A program made the translations under genes and the position numbers. Positions 10,762 through 19,498 of a DNA stretch of 31,779 nucleotides are shown one piece after another. The stretch lies in the NCBI GenBank assembly GCA_003248395.1, contig QFNA01000031.1, positions 1-31,779 on the forward strand, in the 5' to 3' direction. The notes below the pieces were generated by a model, which was given only the letters and a program-made list of their open reading frames with translations, searched no databases and was not told the origin of the DNA. Every line of letters starts with the position of its first letter. Positions within the stretch are counted from its first letter, which is position 1. The DNA comes from Citromicrobium sp. Lineage in GTDB: Bacteria > Pseudomonadota > Alphaproteobacteria > Sphingomonadales > Sphingomonadaceae.

Positions 10762-10800
10762 TCGTCGATCATGTGGCGGCGCTTGCCAAAGTCGGGACAA
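10761..10800 (+). repeat. Possible degenerate copy of the rimK 3' end
   Basis: The reading ATC GTC GAT CAT GTG GCG... directly after the SIMPL stop resembles rimK 9956-9994. Translated, IVDHVAALAKVG compares with IIDYVAANAKAG. About three quarters of the first 36 bases match by eye. It could be a scrap of a second rimK-like gene or chance. Confidence 0.3.
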
Positions 10801-10859
10801 CGAGGATCTTGGTGAAGGTTCACGCCTGTCGGCGAAAACCGAACTCCTACAAAATTGGG

Positions 10860-10888
10860 GCCGCCGGATGCATTTCCGGCGGCTTTTT
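10860..10888 (+). terminator. Intrinsic terminator downstream of rimK/SIMPL
   Basis: A perfect 9-bp stem (10860-10868 with 10875-10883) with a six-base loop is followed by five T (10884-10888). It ends the rightward transcript carrying the protease, rimK and the SIMPL pseudogene. Confidence 0.88.
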
Positions 10889-11160
10889 CGTGGGCATCGG
10901 TGCGATTCGGCAGAGTTAGTTGATAAAGCCCATGCGGCTCCGCAGTATTACATAGCCGAATTAGATCATTTGGCTGGAATGACGATGAGAAAGAACCGAT
11001 GCGAAGCTAGCGCCGTGGCAGCGTGTAGGAAATGGGGCTGGGAAAAAAGTTCGCAGTGGCGGGAAATTTCTTGGTCAGGGGCAAAAGCGCACAGCCTGCT
11101 GACGACGTTAAACCAGAGATGGAGCCACCTCACACGAGTGGTTGAAATCGGTCGTTAACT
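10889..11160. other. Intergenic stretch without recognised gene
   Basis: Between the terminator and the ars promoter I find no convincing reading frame on either strand, no RNA gene and no repeat. The composition is slightly more AT-rich than the flanks. It may be a remnant of lost sequence. Confidence 0.4.
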
Positions 11161-11163
11161 CGC

Positions 11164-11205
11164 TTGACGAAATCCTCATGATTCCATATTTCGATATTTA
11201 TCGAA
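11164..11205 (+). promoter_or_regulatory. ars promoter with ArsR operator palindrome
   Basis: A perfect inverted repeat TTCGATA-TT-TATCGAA lies at 11190-11205, the usual form of an ArsR/SmtB operator. A TTGACG at 11164-11169 is a good -35 element; the -10 would fall around 11185-11192, next to or under the operator, so ArsR binding would block RNA polymerase. A GGAG ribosome binding site follows at 11211-11214. Confidence 0.72.
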
Positions 11206-11220
11206 TCATTGGAGTGTGCA

Positions 11221-11559
11221 ATGCAGGCCGAACGCGTGATCCGTGCCCTGTCCGCTCTTGCGCAGGAGCATCGCCTTGCCGCGTTCCGCCTGCTGGTGCA
11301 GGCAGGCGAGCAAGGCGTTGCCGCCGGGGTGCTGGCTGAAACGCTCGATGTGCCTGCGTCTTCAATGAGCTTTCACCTTGCCCAGCTGGCCAATGCGGGG
11401 CTGGTAACCCAGCGGCGCGAAAGCCGCTCGATCATCTATTCGGCTGACTATGCCGCGATGAACGGCCTGATGGGCTATCTCACTGAGAATTGCTGCGGCG
11501 GCGTGCCCTGCGCTGATGATGCCGCCTGCCATCCCGCAACCCAGCGCAAGAGCGCATGA
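11221..11559 (+). CDS. arsR: ArsR/SmtB family arsenic-responsive repressor
   Basis: The 112-residue winged-helix protein has the expected order: helices opening with MQAERVIRALSALAQEHRL, the recognition region PASSMSFHLAQLANAGLV (residues 45-62), and the wing VTQRRESRSIIYSADY. A cysteine-rich tail has C91 and C92 (ENCCGG), C97 and C103, which could bind As(III); these differ in place from the E. coli ArsR site and belong to a C-terminal sensing type. The ATG at 11221 follows GGAG at a 6-base distance; an in-frame ATG at 11209 would lie upstream of that site. It autoregulates through the palindrome at 11190-11205 by inference. Its stop overlaps the arsC start. Confidence 0.93.
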   Translation: MQAERVIRALSALAQEHRLAAFRLLVQAGEQGVAAGVLAETLDVPASSMSFHLAQLANAGLVTQRRESRSIIYSADYAAMNGLMGYLTENCCGGVPCADDAACHPATQRKSA

Positions 11560-12058
11560 TGCTGACCGGCCGACGCTTGAACGCCCTGTTCCTCTGCACC
11601 GGCAATTCCGCGCGCTCGATCCTGGGCGAGGCGATACTCAACACCGATGGCGCGGGCCGCTTCAAGGCGTTCAGCGCCGGGAGCAATCCCACCGGCACGG
11701 TCAATCCCCGGGCGCTCCACACGCTGGAGACGCTGGGGTATCCGGCCACGGGCTACCGTTCGAAAAGCTGGCATGAATTTGCCGATGGGCCGCAGTTCGA
11801 CCTGATCTTCACCGTCTGCGACAGCGCAGCGGCGGAAACCTGCCCGGTATGGCCCGGCCGTCCAACGTCGGCGCATTGGGGTATTCCCGATCCGGCGGCG
11901 GTCGAGGGTAGCGATGCGGAGAAAGCAGCGGCCTTCCTCGATGCCTTCCGCATGCTCAAGCGGCGGATCGACCTGATGCTGGCGTTGCCGATTGCCAGCC
12001 TTGAACAGATGGCCTTGCGCGAAAAGCTGCAGGCCATTGGTCATCAGGCAGACGGTCA

Positions 12059-12062
<4 letters not shown>
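11556..12062 (+). CDS. arsC: Arsenate reductase, low-molecular-weight phosphatase type
   Basis: This enzyme reduces arsenate to arsenite for export. The fold is that of low-molecular-weight tyrosine phosphatases, shown by the P-loop LFLCTGNSARS (C14-x5-R20). Two further cysteines, C88 in TVCDSA and C96 in ETCPVW, match the resolving pair of thioredoxin-coupled ArsC enzymes. The block TSAHWGIPDPAAVEG is typical of the ArsC branch and not of true protein phosphatases. It has 168 residues and overlaps both neighbours by 4 bp, so arsR, arsC and acr3 are one operon. Confidence 0.92.
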
Positions 12063-13129
<1,067 letters not shown>

Positions 13130-13168
13130 GCTACAAACAGACAGTCAGCTTCCCGCCTGAGCCCACCA

Positions 13169-14608
13169 TCACCTGAACGGCGGCTCGTTGAACGCGCGTA
13201 GTTTGCGGCTGTGCAATCTTGGGCCTTCTTCGCGGAGCAGGCGGCAGGTGGTGATGCCGATTTGCAAATGGGCTGCGATGGCTTGTTCGTAGAACTTGTT
13301 GGCCTGGCCGGGCAGCTTGATTTCGCCATGCAAGGGCTTGTCCGAAACGCAGAGCAGCGTGCCGTAGGGAACGCGGAAGCGGTAGCCCTGGGCGGCGATC
13401 GTGGCGCTTTCCATGTCGATCCCGACCGCACGGCTGAGCGACAGGCGGCGGGCCGAGCTGGTATAGCGAAGCTCCCAATTGCGGTCGTCGGTGGTGACGA
13501 CGGTGCCGGTGCGCATGCGTTTCTTGAGATCGCTGCCGTGTTCGCCCGACACTTCTTCCGCCGCGGTCGCGAGAGCCTGCTGGACCTCGGCGATGGCGGG
13601 GAGGGGAATTTCGGGCGGCAGCACCGGATCGAGCACGTGGTCATCGCGCAGATAGGCATGCGCGAGGACGTAATCGCCGATCTTCTGGCTGGGGCGCAAT
13701 CCGCCGCAGTGGCCGATCATCAGCCACGCCTCGGGCCGCAGCACCGCAAGGTGATCGCAGATCGTCTTGGCGTTGGAGGGGCCGACTCCGATGTTGACCA
13801 GCGTGATGCCGCCGCGGTTGGTGCCGATCAGGTGATAGGCGGGCATCTGGTGCCTGCGCCACGCGGTATCCGACAATTGCGACCGGGCGTTCTCGGTCGG
13901 TTCGGTGAGCATCATGCCGCCGGCGCCGGCAAGCGCCTCGAAGCCGCCCTTGCCAAGCTGCGATCCGGCCCAGTCGACGAATTCGTCGACATAGCGATGA
14001 TAGTTGGTGAACAGGATGAAGCGCTGGAAATGCTTGGGATCGGTGCCGGTATAATGGGCCAGCCGCGCGAGGCTGAAATCGGTCCGCAAGCCGTCGAACA
14101 GCGAAAGCGGGATCGGTTCGTCGGGATCGTCGAGCTCGATCCCGTCGGCAAGCTCGTCCCCGATGTCGGCCAGTTCGGTCGAGGGAAAGTGGCGCGCGAT
14201 CTCGTTCGGGTCGACCCCGGCAAGTTCGGCCCCGGCCTCGCCATCGAGCACGTAGGGGAAGGGGATTTCCTGCCGTGACGAGCCGACCTCGATCTCGACC
14301 TCGTAATTGCTTTCGATCAATTCGATCTGTTCGCGCAAATAGTCGCGAAACAGGGCGGGGCGGGTAACCGTGGTCGTGTAGAGCCCGGGCTCGTTCAACC
14401 GGCCGAAAGCGCGGCTCGCACCTTCGGGAACGGCTTCGCCGCGGAACAGCAGGCGCAGCTCCGGATAGGCATAGCTGCCATCGTTGCGCCGTTCAGGGGC
14501 GGGCAGGCTGCGGTCGCGCCCGAACGCAATCACATCCTCGCGCAGGCGCTGCACCGCCGCATCGTAAACGGTTTCGAGTCGGTCGAGGATGCGGTCGTTC
14601 GTTTCCAT
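13169..14608 (-). CDS. amn: AMP nucleosidase
   Basis: Amn hydrolyses AMP to adenine and ribose 5-phosphate and helps set the purine nucleotide pool. The 479-residue protein has the long N-terminal regulatory domain (METNDRILDRLETVYDAAVQ onward). Its C-terminal catalytic domain is of the nucleoside phosphorylase fold: LIGTNRGGITLVNIGVGPSN, MIGHCGGLRPSQKIGDYVLA, and the ribose-binding GIDMESATIAAQGYRFRVPYG followed by LLCVSDKPLHGEIK. Length and order are normal for the family. It is transcribed towards acr3 and probably stands alone. Confidence 0.93.
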   Translation of the reverse strand: METNDRILDRLETVYDAAVQRLREDVIAFGRDRSLPAPERRNDGSYAYPELRLLFRGEAVPEGASRAFGRLNEPGLYTTTVTRPALFRDYLREQIELIESNYEVEIEVGSSRQEIPFPYVLDGEAGAELAGVDPNEIARHFPSTELADIGDELADGIELDDPDEPIPLSLFDGLRTDFSLARLAHYTGTDPKHFQRFILFTNYHRYVDEFVDWAGSQLGKGGFEALAGAGGMMLTEPTENARSQLSDTAWRRHQMPAYHLIGTNRGGITLVNIGVGPSNAKTICDHLAVLRPEAWLMIGHCGGLRPSQKIGDYVLAHAYLRDDHVLDPVLPPEIPLPAIAEVQQALATAAEEVSGEHGSDLKKRMRTGTVVTTDDRNWELRYTSSARRLSLSRAVGIDMESATIAAQGYRFRVPYGTLLCVSDKPLHGEIKLPGQANKFYEQAIAAHLQIGITTCRLLREEGPRLHSRKLRAFNEPPFR

Positions 14609-14678
14609 GTCTGGCCTATATCCCTGGCTCTTGTTCGTAGTGGTGACAGATCGTCTGCCACATCGCGGTTGCAGTTAC

Positions 14679-14711
14679 AAAAAGGGCGCGGGGACCGAAG
14701 CCGCCGCGCCC
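14679..14711 (-). terminator. Intrinsic terminator of the rpsF-rpsR-rplI operon
   Basis: Read on the minus strand, an 8-bp GC stem (14704-14711 with 14684-14691) is followed by five T (14683-14679 complement). It lies about 25 bp after the rplI stop and upstream of the amn start, so it separates the ribosomal operon from amn. Confidence 0.85.
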
Positions 14712-14735
14712 TCAATGGTTGGTATGCGGGAGAAA

Positions 14736-15386
14736 TCAGCCTTCGGCTTTTTCTTCGCTGTCCCCGGCAGGCGCTTCGTCTGCGGCCTGCGCGCTGTCTT
14801 CGAGCATGTCGGCGGGAATCTCACCCGGCTCCAGCGTCGGATCGACGGCATTGGCCGCGGCCTGCTCTTCGATTTCGCGCTGCTCTTCCTCGAACATTTG
14901 CGCAAGCACGTCGACGCCCTGGCTCTGCAATTCGGCTTCGTCGTCCGAACGGGCGACGTTCGCCTTGACCGTCACCGAGACCTCGGGGTGGAGGTCGATG
15001 CGCACGTCATGCATGCCGATCGTCTTGATCGGGTTGCCCATGATGACCTGCTTCTTGTCGATCTCGTGGCCCTTGTCGGACAGACCGTTGACGACGTCGC
15101 GCACGTTGACCGAACCGTAAAGCTGGCCGGTGTTCGACGCGGCGCGGATCAGGACGATCTCGACGCCATCGACCTTGGTGCCGGCCTTTTCGGCTTCACT
15201 GCGACGTTCGGCGTTCTCTTTCTCGAGACGATCGCGATTGGCTTCGAAAACCTTCTTGTTGGCGTCGTTGGCGCGCAGGGCCTTCTTCTGCGGGAGCAGG
15301 AAGTTGCGGGCGTAGCCATCCTTGACGGAGACGACGTCGCCGATCGTGCCGAGCTTTTCGATGCGCTGAAGGAGAATGATATCCAT
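14736..15386 (-). CDS. rplI: 50S ribosomal protein L9
   Basis: L9 binds 23S rRNA and helps keep reading frame. The N-terminal domain is typical (MDIILLQRIEKLGTIGDVVS, then KDGYARNFLLPQKKALRAN), followed by the central helix and the C-terminal domain (VNVRDVVNGLSDKGHEIDKK). At 216 residues it is longer than the E. coli protein (about 149) because of an acidic, alanine- and glutamate-rich tail from about residue 165. Such tails are common in alphaproteobacterial L9. It is the third gene of rpsF-rpsR-rplI. Confidence 0.96.
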   Translation of the reverse strand: MDIILLQRIEKLGTIGDVVSVKDGYARNFLLPQKKALRANDANKKVFEANRDRLEKENAERRSEAEKAGTKVDGVEIVLIRAASNTGQLYGSVNVRDVVNGLSDKGHEIDKKQVIMGNPIKTIGMHDVRIDLHPEVSVTVKANVARSDDEAELQSQGVDVLAQMFEEEQREIEEQAAANAVDPTLEPGEIPADMLEDSAQAADEAPAGDSEEKAEG

Positions 15387-15397
15387 GGTCGTTCCCC

Positions 15398-15622
15398 TTA
15401 CTTCACGATGTAGGGCAGCAAGCCGATGTGGCGCGCGCGCTTGATGGCCTTGGCCAGTTCACGCTGCTTCTTCGCGCTGACGGCGGTGATGCGGGACGGC
15501 ACGATCTTGCCGCGTTCGGACATGAAGCCCTGCAGCAGGCGCGTGTCCTTGTAATCGATCTTCGGCGCGTTCTTGCCCGCGAAGGGGCAGGACTTGCGGC
15601 GGCGGAAAAACGGACGGGCCAT
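15398..15622 (-). CDS. rpsR: 30S ribosomal protein S18
   Basis: S18 pairs with S6 on the 30S platform. The 74-residue sequence has the family core: ARPFFRRRKSCPFAGKNAP at the start, DYKDTRLLQGFMSERGKIVP, and SRITAVSAKKQRELAKAIKR followed by RHIGLLPY. It overlaps the rpsF stop by one base, indicating tight coupling with its binding partner. Confidence 0.97.
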   Translation of the reverse strand: MARPFFRRRKSCPFAGKNAPKIDYKDTRLLQGFMSERGKIVPSRITAVSAKKQRELAKAIKRARHIGLLPYIVK

Positions 15623-15987
15623 CAGTTACGCTCCTCGCGCTCGCGGCGCTTCTTGCTGTCGCGCTCGTTCTTGCGCATCATCACCGAAGGGCCGCTTTCG
15701 TGCTCTTCGACCTTGATGGTCATGTAACGGATGACGTCTTCGTTGATGCGCGTCTGACGCTCGAGCTCGGCAACGACGGCACCGGGGCCTTCGATGTTGA
15801 GCATGACGAAATGCGCCTTGCGGTTACGGTCGATCTTGTAGGCGAGGTTCTTGAGGCCCCAGGTCTCCGTCTTGGTGACCTTGCCTTCGTTCGCTTCGAC
15901 GATTTCGGTCGCCGTGGCTGCGAGCTGGTCGACCTGAGCCTGGCTCAGGTCCTGTCGCGCCAAGAAAACATGCTCGTAGAGAGCCAT
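15622..15987 (-). CDS. rpsF: 30S ribosomal protein S6
   Basis: S6 binds S18 and the central domain of 16S rRNA. The family features are MALYEHVFLARQDLSQAQVD, KTETWGLKNLAYKIDRNRKA, FVMLNIEGPGAVVAELERQ and NEDVIRYMTIKV. The 121-residue protein ends in a highly charged tail (SKKRREREERN). In E. coli the S6 tail ends in two glutamates that RimK extends; here the last residues are Arg-Asn. This matters because rimK lies in the same window. An AAAGGA ribosome binding site precedes the ATG. Confidence 0.96.
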   Translation of the reverse strand: MALYEHVFLARQDLSQAQVDQLAATATEIVEANEGKVTKTETWGLKNLAYKIDRNRKAHFVMLNIEGPGAVVAELERQTRINEDVIRYMTIKVEEHESGPSVMMRKNERDSKKRREREERN

Positions 15988-16192
15988 GCTCTTGTCCTTT
16001 CAACTGCTGGCCGATCGCTGGCTGATCCGCGGGATTGCGGGGCCCCTCCGGCTTTCTTCCTTATCCCCGCCCGGAAGCAAGGGATGCGCGCACATAGCGG
16101 GATTTGTCCGGAATGCAAGGCCAGAAGGGGGTTGCGAGGCGGGAACGGGCGGGGCAGGGGATCGTACGGCCTGCAACCATTGGAGATTATCG

Positions 16193-17164
16193 GTGCCCGG
16201 CGGATTAGTTGCCCTTCTTGACGATATTTCGGTGATCGCGAAAGGCGCAGCCGCGTCGGTGGACGATATCGGGATCGCCGTGGGCCGGGCCGGGAGCAAG
16301 GCGGCCGGCGTGGTGATCGACGATGCGGCGGTCACGCCAAGCTACGTCACCGGCCTCAACCCCGCGCGCGAACTGCCGATCATCTGGAAGATCACCAAGG
16401 GCAGTCTCAAGAACAAGCTGATATTCCTTTTGCCGGGCGCACTCCTGCTCAGCTGGTTCCTGCCGCAGGCGATCACCTATGTCCTCATGCTGGGCGGGGC
16501 ATACCTTTCCTACGAGGGTGCCGAAAAGGTGATGGAGAAGCTGGGGGGGCAGAAGCACGGCAAGACGCTGGAGGATGACATCCAGGACCCTGCCGAGTTC
16601 GAGCAGCAGCGCGTGTCCGGCGCGATCCGTACCGATCTGATCCTCTCGGCGGAAATCATGGCGATTTCGCTCAATGAAATCGCCGCGATTACCGACAGTT
16701 TCTGGACCAGGGCAGCGGCGCTTGCGGCGGTCGGCATTGCGATCACCGTTATCGTTTATGGTGCGGTCGCGCTGATCGTGAAGATGGATGACGTCGGGCT
16801 GCACCTGGCCGAACGTCGCTCGGCAGCGTCGCAGGCGGTCGGCAAGTTCCTGTTGCGTGCGATGCCGTGGCTGCTCAAGGCGCTTTCGCTGATCGGCACG
16901 ATTGCGATGCTCTGGGTCGGGGGCGGCATCATCATCCACGGGCTGCACGAACTCGGCTTCCACGGGCTGTCCGACTGGTCGCACGGCATCCAGCATTCGG
17001 TCGAAGCGGTGACGGGTGCGCTGTCAGGCGTGCTGGGCTGGTTTACCTATGCCGCCATTTCCGCATTGGTCGGGCTTGTGCTGGGCGCGATCATCGCCTT
17101 TGTCCTGCACAAGATTTTCAAGGTCGGACATCACGACGACAGCGAGGAAGCTGTCGCTCACTGA
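16193..17164 (+). CDS. DUF808 family (YedI-like) inner-membrane protein
   Basis: The product is a 323-residue multi-pass membrane protein of unknown function, similar in length and opening to E. coli YedI. A GTG at 16193 with TGGAG upstream gives the family start (PGGLVALLDDISVIAKGAAA). An earlier ATG at 15986 would add about 69 low-complexity residues and is rejected. Hydrophobic segments include LIFLLPGALLLSWFLPQA, ALAAVGIAITVIVYGAVALI, LIGTIAMLWVGGGIIIHGL and ISALVGLVLGAIIAFVL. It ends with a short charged, histidine-containing tail. It is divergent from rpsF and nearly abuts the convergent ligase gene. Confidence 0.88.
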   Translation: MPGGLVALLDDISVIAKGAAASVDDIGIAVGRAGSKAAGVVIDDAAVTPSYVTGLNPARELPIIWKITKGSLKNKLIFLLPGALLLSWFLPQAITYVLMLGGAYLSYEGAEKVMEKLGGQKHGKTLEDDIQDPAEFEQQRVSGAIRTDLILSAEIMAISLNEIAAITDSFWTRAAALAAVGIAITVIVYGAVALIVKMDDVGLHLAERRSAASQAVGKFLLRAMPWLLKALSLIGTIAMLWVGGGIIIHGLHELGFHGLSDWSHGIQHSVEAVTGALSGVLGWFTYAAISALVGLVLGAIIAFVLHKIFKVGHHDDSEEAVAH

Positions 17165-17170
17165 TGCCAG

Positions 17171-18598
17171 TCACGACAATCGGGTAAAGATCCTGCGGGC
17201 GAATTCCGACAGGGTGTCGTCTCGCGCGCCCATCACCACGATCCGGTCACCGGGCCGGGCAAGGTTGACGAGCCTGTCTTCGACCGATTTGCGCGCCGGG
17301 ATATATTCGGCCTTGCCGCCTGCGTCTTCGATCAAGCGCACGATCCGTTCGCTGCCCTCGCTGCGATCGACCGTGCCGCCGAAGTAAACGGGATCGCACA
17401 TCAGCACGCGGTCTTCGTCCGCCATCTCATCGGCAAAGGTCTGCGCCAGTTCGGCGCCCATCTGTCGCAGCGGGCCGTAACCGTGCGGCTGGAAGAAGGC
17501 GAGCACCCGGCCAGGGTGGGCCCGCAATGTGCGCAGGGTGGCGGCGCATTTTTCCGGATTGTGCCCGAAATCGTCGATCACGCTGATGGCGGCATGGGTC
17601 GTGCCGACGATATCGAAGCGGCGGGCCAGCCCTTCGAAGCCGGAGAGCGCCTCGACTGCCGAGGCCACTGGCACGCCTGCCGCTGCCGCGCCCGCAATAG
17701 CGGCGAGCGCATTCGACAAATTATGCCGACCGGGCATGTTGAGACGCAGGGCGTGTTCGGACCCGTCATGGCGGTCCACCACCATGGCCGCTTGCCGGAC
17801 CGGCGCTTCGGCAATGCTGCCCGGAACGACGCCGATCTGTGCCTTCTCCTGCTTGATGCCGAAAGTGATGACATCTTTCGCATGGGGCAGCAGGGCAAGC
17901 GCTTCCTCATCGTCGGCGTTGATCACCGAGATGCGGCTGCGCGACAGGTAATCGCCGAAGAGCTGGCGCAATTCCTCCATGCTCTTGTGGTCGAGGCTGA
18001 CGTTGAGCAGAATACCGACAGCCGGGCGGTATAGCGCGATCGAGCCGTCGCTTTCGTCGACTTCGCTGACATAGATGCTCTGCCCGCCGACCACGGCGCT
18101 GGCGAATGGCCGCTCGGGCGAGACGAAGTTTTTCATCACCGCGCCGTTCATGATGGTCGGTTCGCGGCCGGTTGCCTGAAGGATCCAACCGAGCATGCCG
18201 GTGACAGTCGATTTGCCGCTCGTGCCCGCCACCGCCAGCCCGGCGCCGCTGGTGTTGAACAGGATCGAGTTGAGCTCGGCGCGGGTGAGGCGCAGGCATT
18301 CGAGTGCGTTGGCCTTGCCGATTTCGGGCACGCTGTCTTCGATTGCGGCAGAGGCGACGACGATCTGATCGCCCGAAACTACGCCGCTGCCGTCCTGCGG
18401 ATGCAATTCGAATCCCTGCCGCTCCAGCGCGGCAAATTTCTCCGGCGTCCGGCCCTGATCGAAGCTACGGTCCGACCCGGCCACCTCGACACCGCGACCT
18501 TTCAGGATCTGTGCGAGCGGCAGCATGCCCGACCCGCCGATGCCCACAAAGAAGAAGGGGCGGGTGAAGAGTTCGTCGGGGCTGGGGAAGTCGGTCAT
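17171..18598 (-). CDS. Mur ligase family protein, Mpl/MurC type (probable murein tripeptide recycling ligase)
   Basis: The 475-residue protein has the three Mur ligase domains. The N-terminal nucleotide-sugar binding motif is FFFVGIGGSGMLPLA (about 15-29), the ATP P-loop is GTSGKST (125-131), the central part has EVDESDGSI and NVSLDHKSM, and the C-terminal domain has FDDFGHNPEKCAATL-like and FQPHGYG motifs. Overall order fits MurC and Mpl. Mpl joins recycled L-Ala-D-Glu-mesoDAP to UDP-MurNAc. I favour Mpl because the divergent neighbour is an LD-carboxypeptidase of the same recycling route, but a second MurC cannot be excluded. The ATG at 18598 is preferred over an upstream start. Confidence 0.75.
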   Translation of the reverse strand: MTDFPSPDELFTRPFFFVGIGGSGMLPLAQILKGRGVEVAGSDRSFDQGRTPEKFAALERQGFELHPQDGSGVVSGDQIVVASAAIEDSVPEIGKANALECLRLTRAELNSILFNTSGAGLAVAGTSGKSTVTGMLGWILQATGREPTIMNGAVMKNFVSPERPFASAVVGGQSIYVSEVDESDGSIALYRPAVGILLNVSLDHKSMEELRQLFGDYLSRSRISVINADDEEALALLPHAKDVITFGIKQEKAQIGVVPGSIAEAPVRQAAMVVDRHDGSEHALRLNMPGRHNLSNALAAIAGAAAAGVPVASAVEALSGFEGLARRFDIVGTTHAAISVIDDFGHNPEKCAATLRTLRAHPGRVLAFFQPHGYGPLRQMGAELAQTFADEMADEDRVLMCDPVYFGGTVDRSEGSERIVRLIEDAGGKAEYIPARKSVEDRLVNLARPGDRIVVMGARDDTLSEFARRIFTRLS

Positions 18599-18651
18599 GC
18601 CGGAGCAGCTATTGAGTTGTGCGACGCGACACAAGCGCGCTAGCAGGACTC

Positions 18652-19476
18652 ATGATCAAAATCGCGATTTGCGCCCCTGGAAAGCCGCTGACACGCGAAC
18701 GCGCAGAGGCGGTCGAAAAACTCGTGGCGGCCCGTGGAGACATCGCGCTCCACTTTCACGAGCAATGTTTCGCGGTCGCCGGACATTTTGCGGGCGACGA
18801 CGCCACCCGGCTTGCCGGCTTGCTGGATTGTGCCAACGATCCGTCATTCGATGCAGTCTGGTTCGCCATGGGGGGGTATGGTTCGAACCGGATTGCGGCG
18901 CAGGCGATTGCGGCGATGAACGCGGCGGCGCGGAGCAAGTCCTACCTCGGCTACTCGGACACCGGTTTCCTGCTCGCTGCACTCTATCGGCACGGCATTG
19001 GCCGCGTCGCGCACGGTCCGCTGGCCGGTGACATCCGGCGCGCGGGCGGGGATGCGGCAATCCTGCGCGCTGTCGACTGGCTTGCAGGCGATGATGCTGG
19101 CTTGGAGCCAAATCTCGATGGTCGGCGATCGGTCGCCTTCAATCTGACCACGCTCGCCATGCTGGCCGGGACAGACCTTGCGCCCGACCTCGCCGGTCAC
19201 GTCGTGATGGTCGAGGAAGTGGCAGAACATCTTTATGCGATCGATCGCCTGTTCTACCACGTGACGCAGCATTTTTCAGGCATCGCCGGACTGCGACTGG
19301 GTCGCGTCAGTGAAGTGCCTGTCAACGACCGAGCGTTTGGAACCGACGAGGTTGCGATCGCGGAGTATTGGTGCGCCCGAGGCGGGATTCCTTATCTCGG
19401 ACGTGCCGATATCGGCCACGACGCCGCCAACAAGATTGTCCCCTTCGGGCTTGAGGCGCGGGCTGCACGGGCCTAG
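18652..19476 (+). CDS. LD-carboxypeptidase, S66 family (LdcA-like)
   Basis: S66 enzymes remove the terminal D-Ala from murein tetrapeptides in the cytoplasm, giving the tripeptide that Mpl reuses. The 274-residue product has the N-terminal IAICAPGKPL, a nucleophile elbow LGYSDTGFLLAAL with Ser102, FNLTTLAMLAGT in the middle, VMVEEVAEHLYAIDR with the probable Glu, and the C-terminal DIGHDAANKIVPFG with His256. The Ser-Glu-His order matches the family. ATG 18652 gives the expected N-terminus. It is divergent from the ligase gene across 53 bp, and fabD follows 22 bp downstream. Confidence 0.85.
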   Translation: MIKIAICAPGKPLTRERAEAVEKLVAARGDIALHFHEQCFAVAGHFAGDDATRLAGLLDCANDPSFDAVWFAMGGYGSNRIAAQAIAAMNAAARSKSYLGYSDTGFLLAALYRHGIGRVAHGPLAGDIRRAGGDAAILRAVDWLAGDDAGLEPNLDGRRSVAFNLTTLAMLAGTDLAPDLAGHVVMVEEVAEHLYAIDRLFYHVTQHFSGIAGLRLGRVSEVPVNDRAFGTDEVAIAEYWCARGGIPYLGRADIGHDAANKIVPFGLEARAARA

Positions 19477-19498
19477 GCGCGCGGGCAAGGAGATATTT

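Noticed and set aside
10733..11158. Forward open frame of 141 codons in the gap before arsR
   Set aside because: It starts inside the SIMPL gene in another frame, crosses a strong terminator and has no recognisable motif or ribosome binding site.
13211..14278. Long forward open frame of 355 codons
   Set aside because: It lies wholly antisense to amn, is rich in Ala, Gly and Asp as expected from opposite-strand GC-rich codons, and matches no family. amn has clear motifs.
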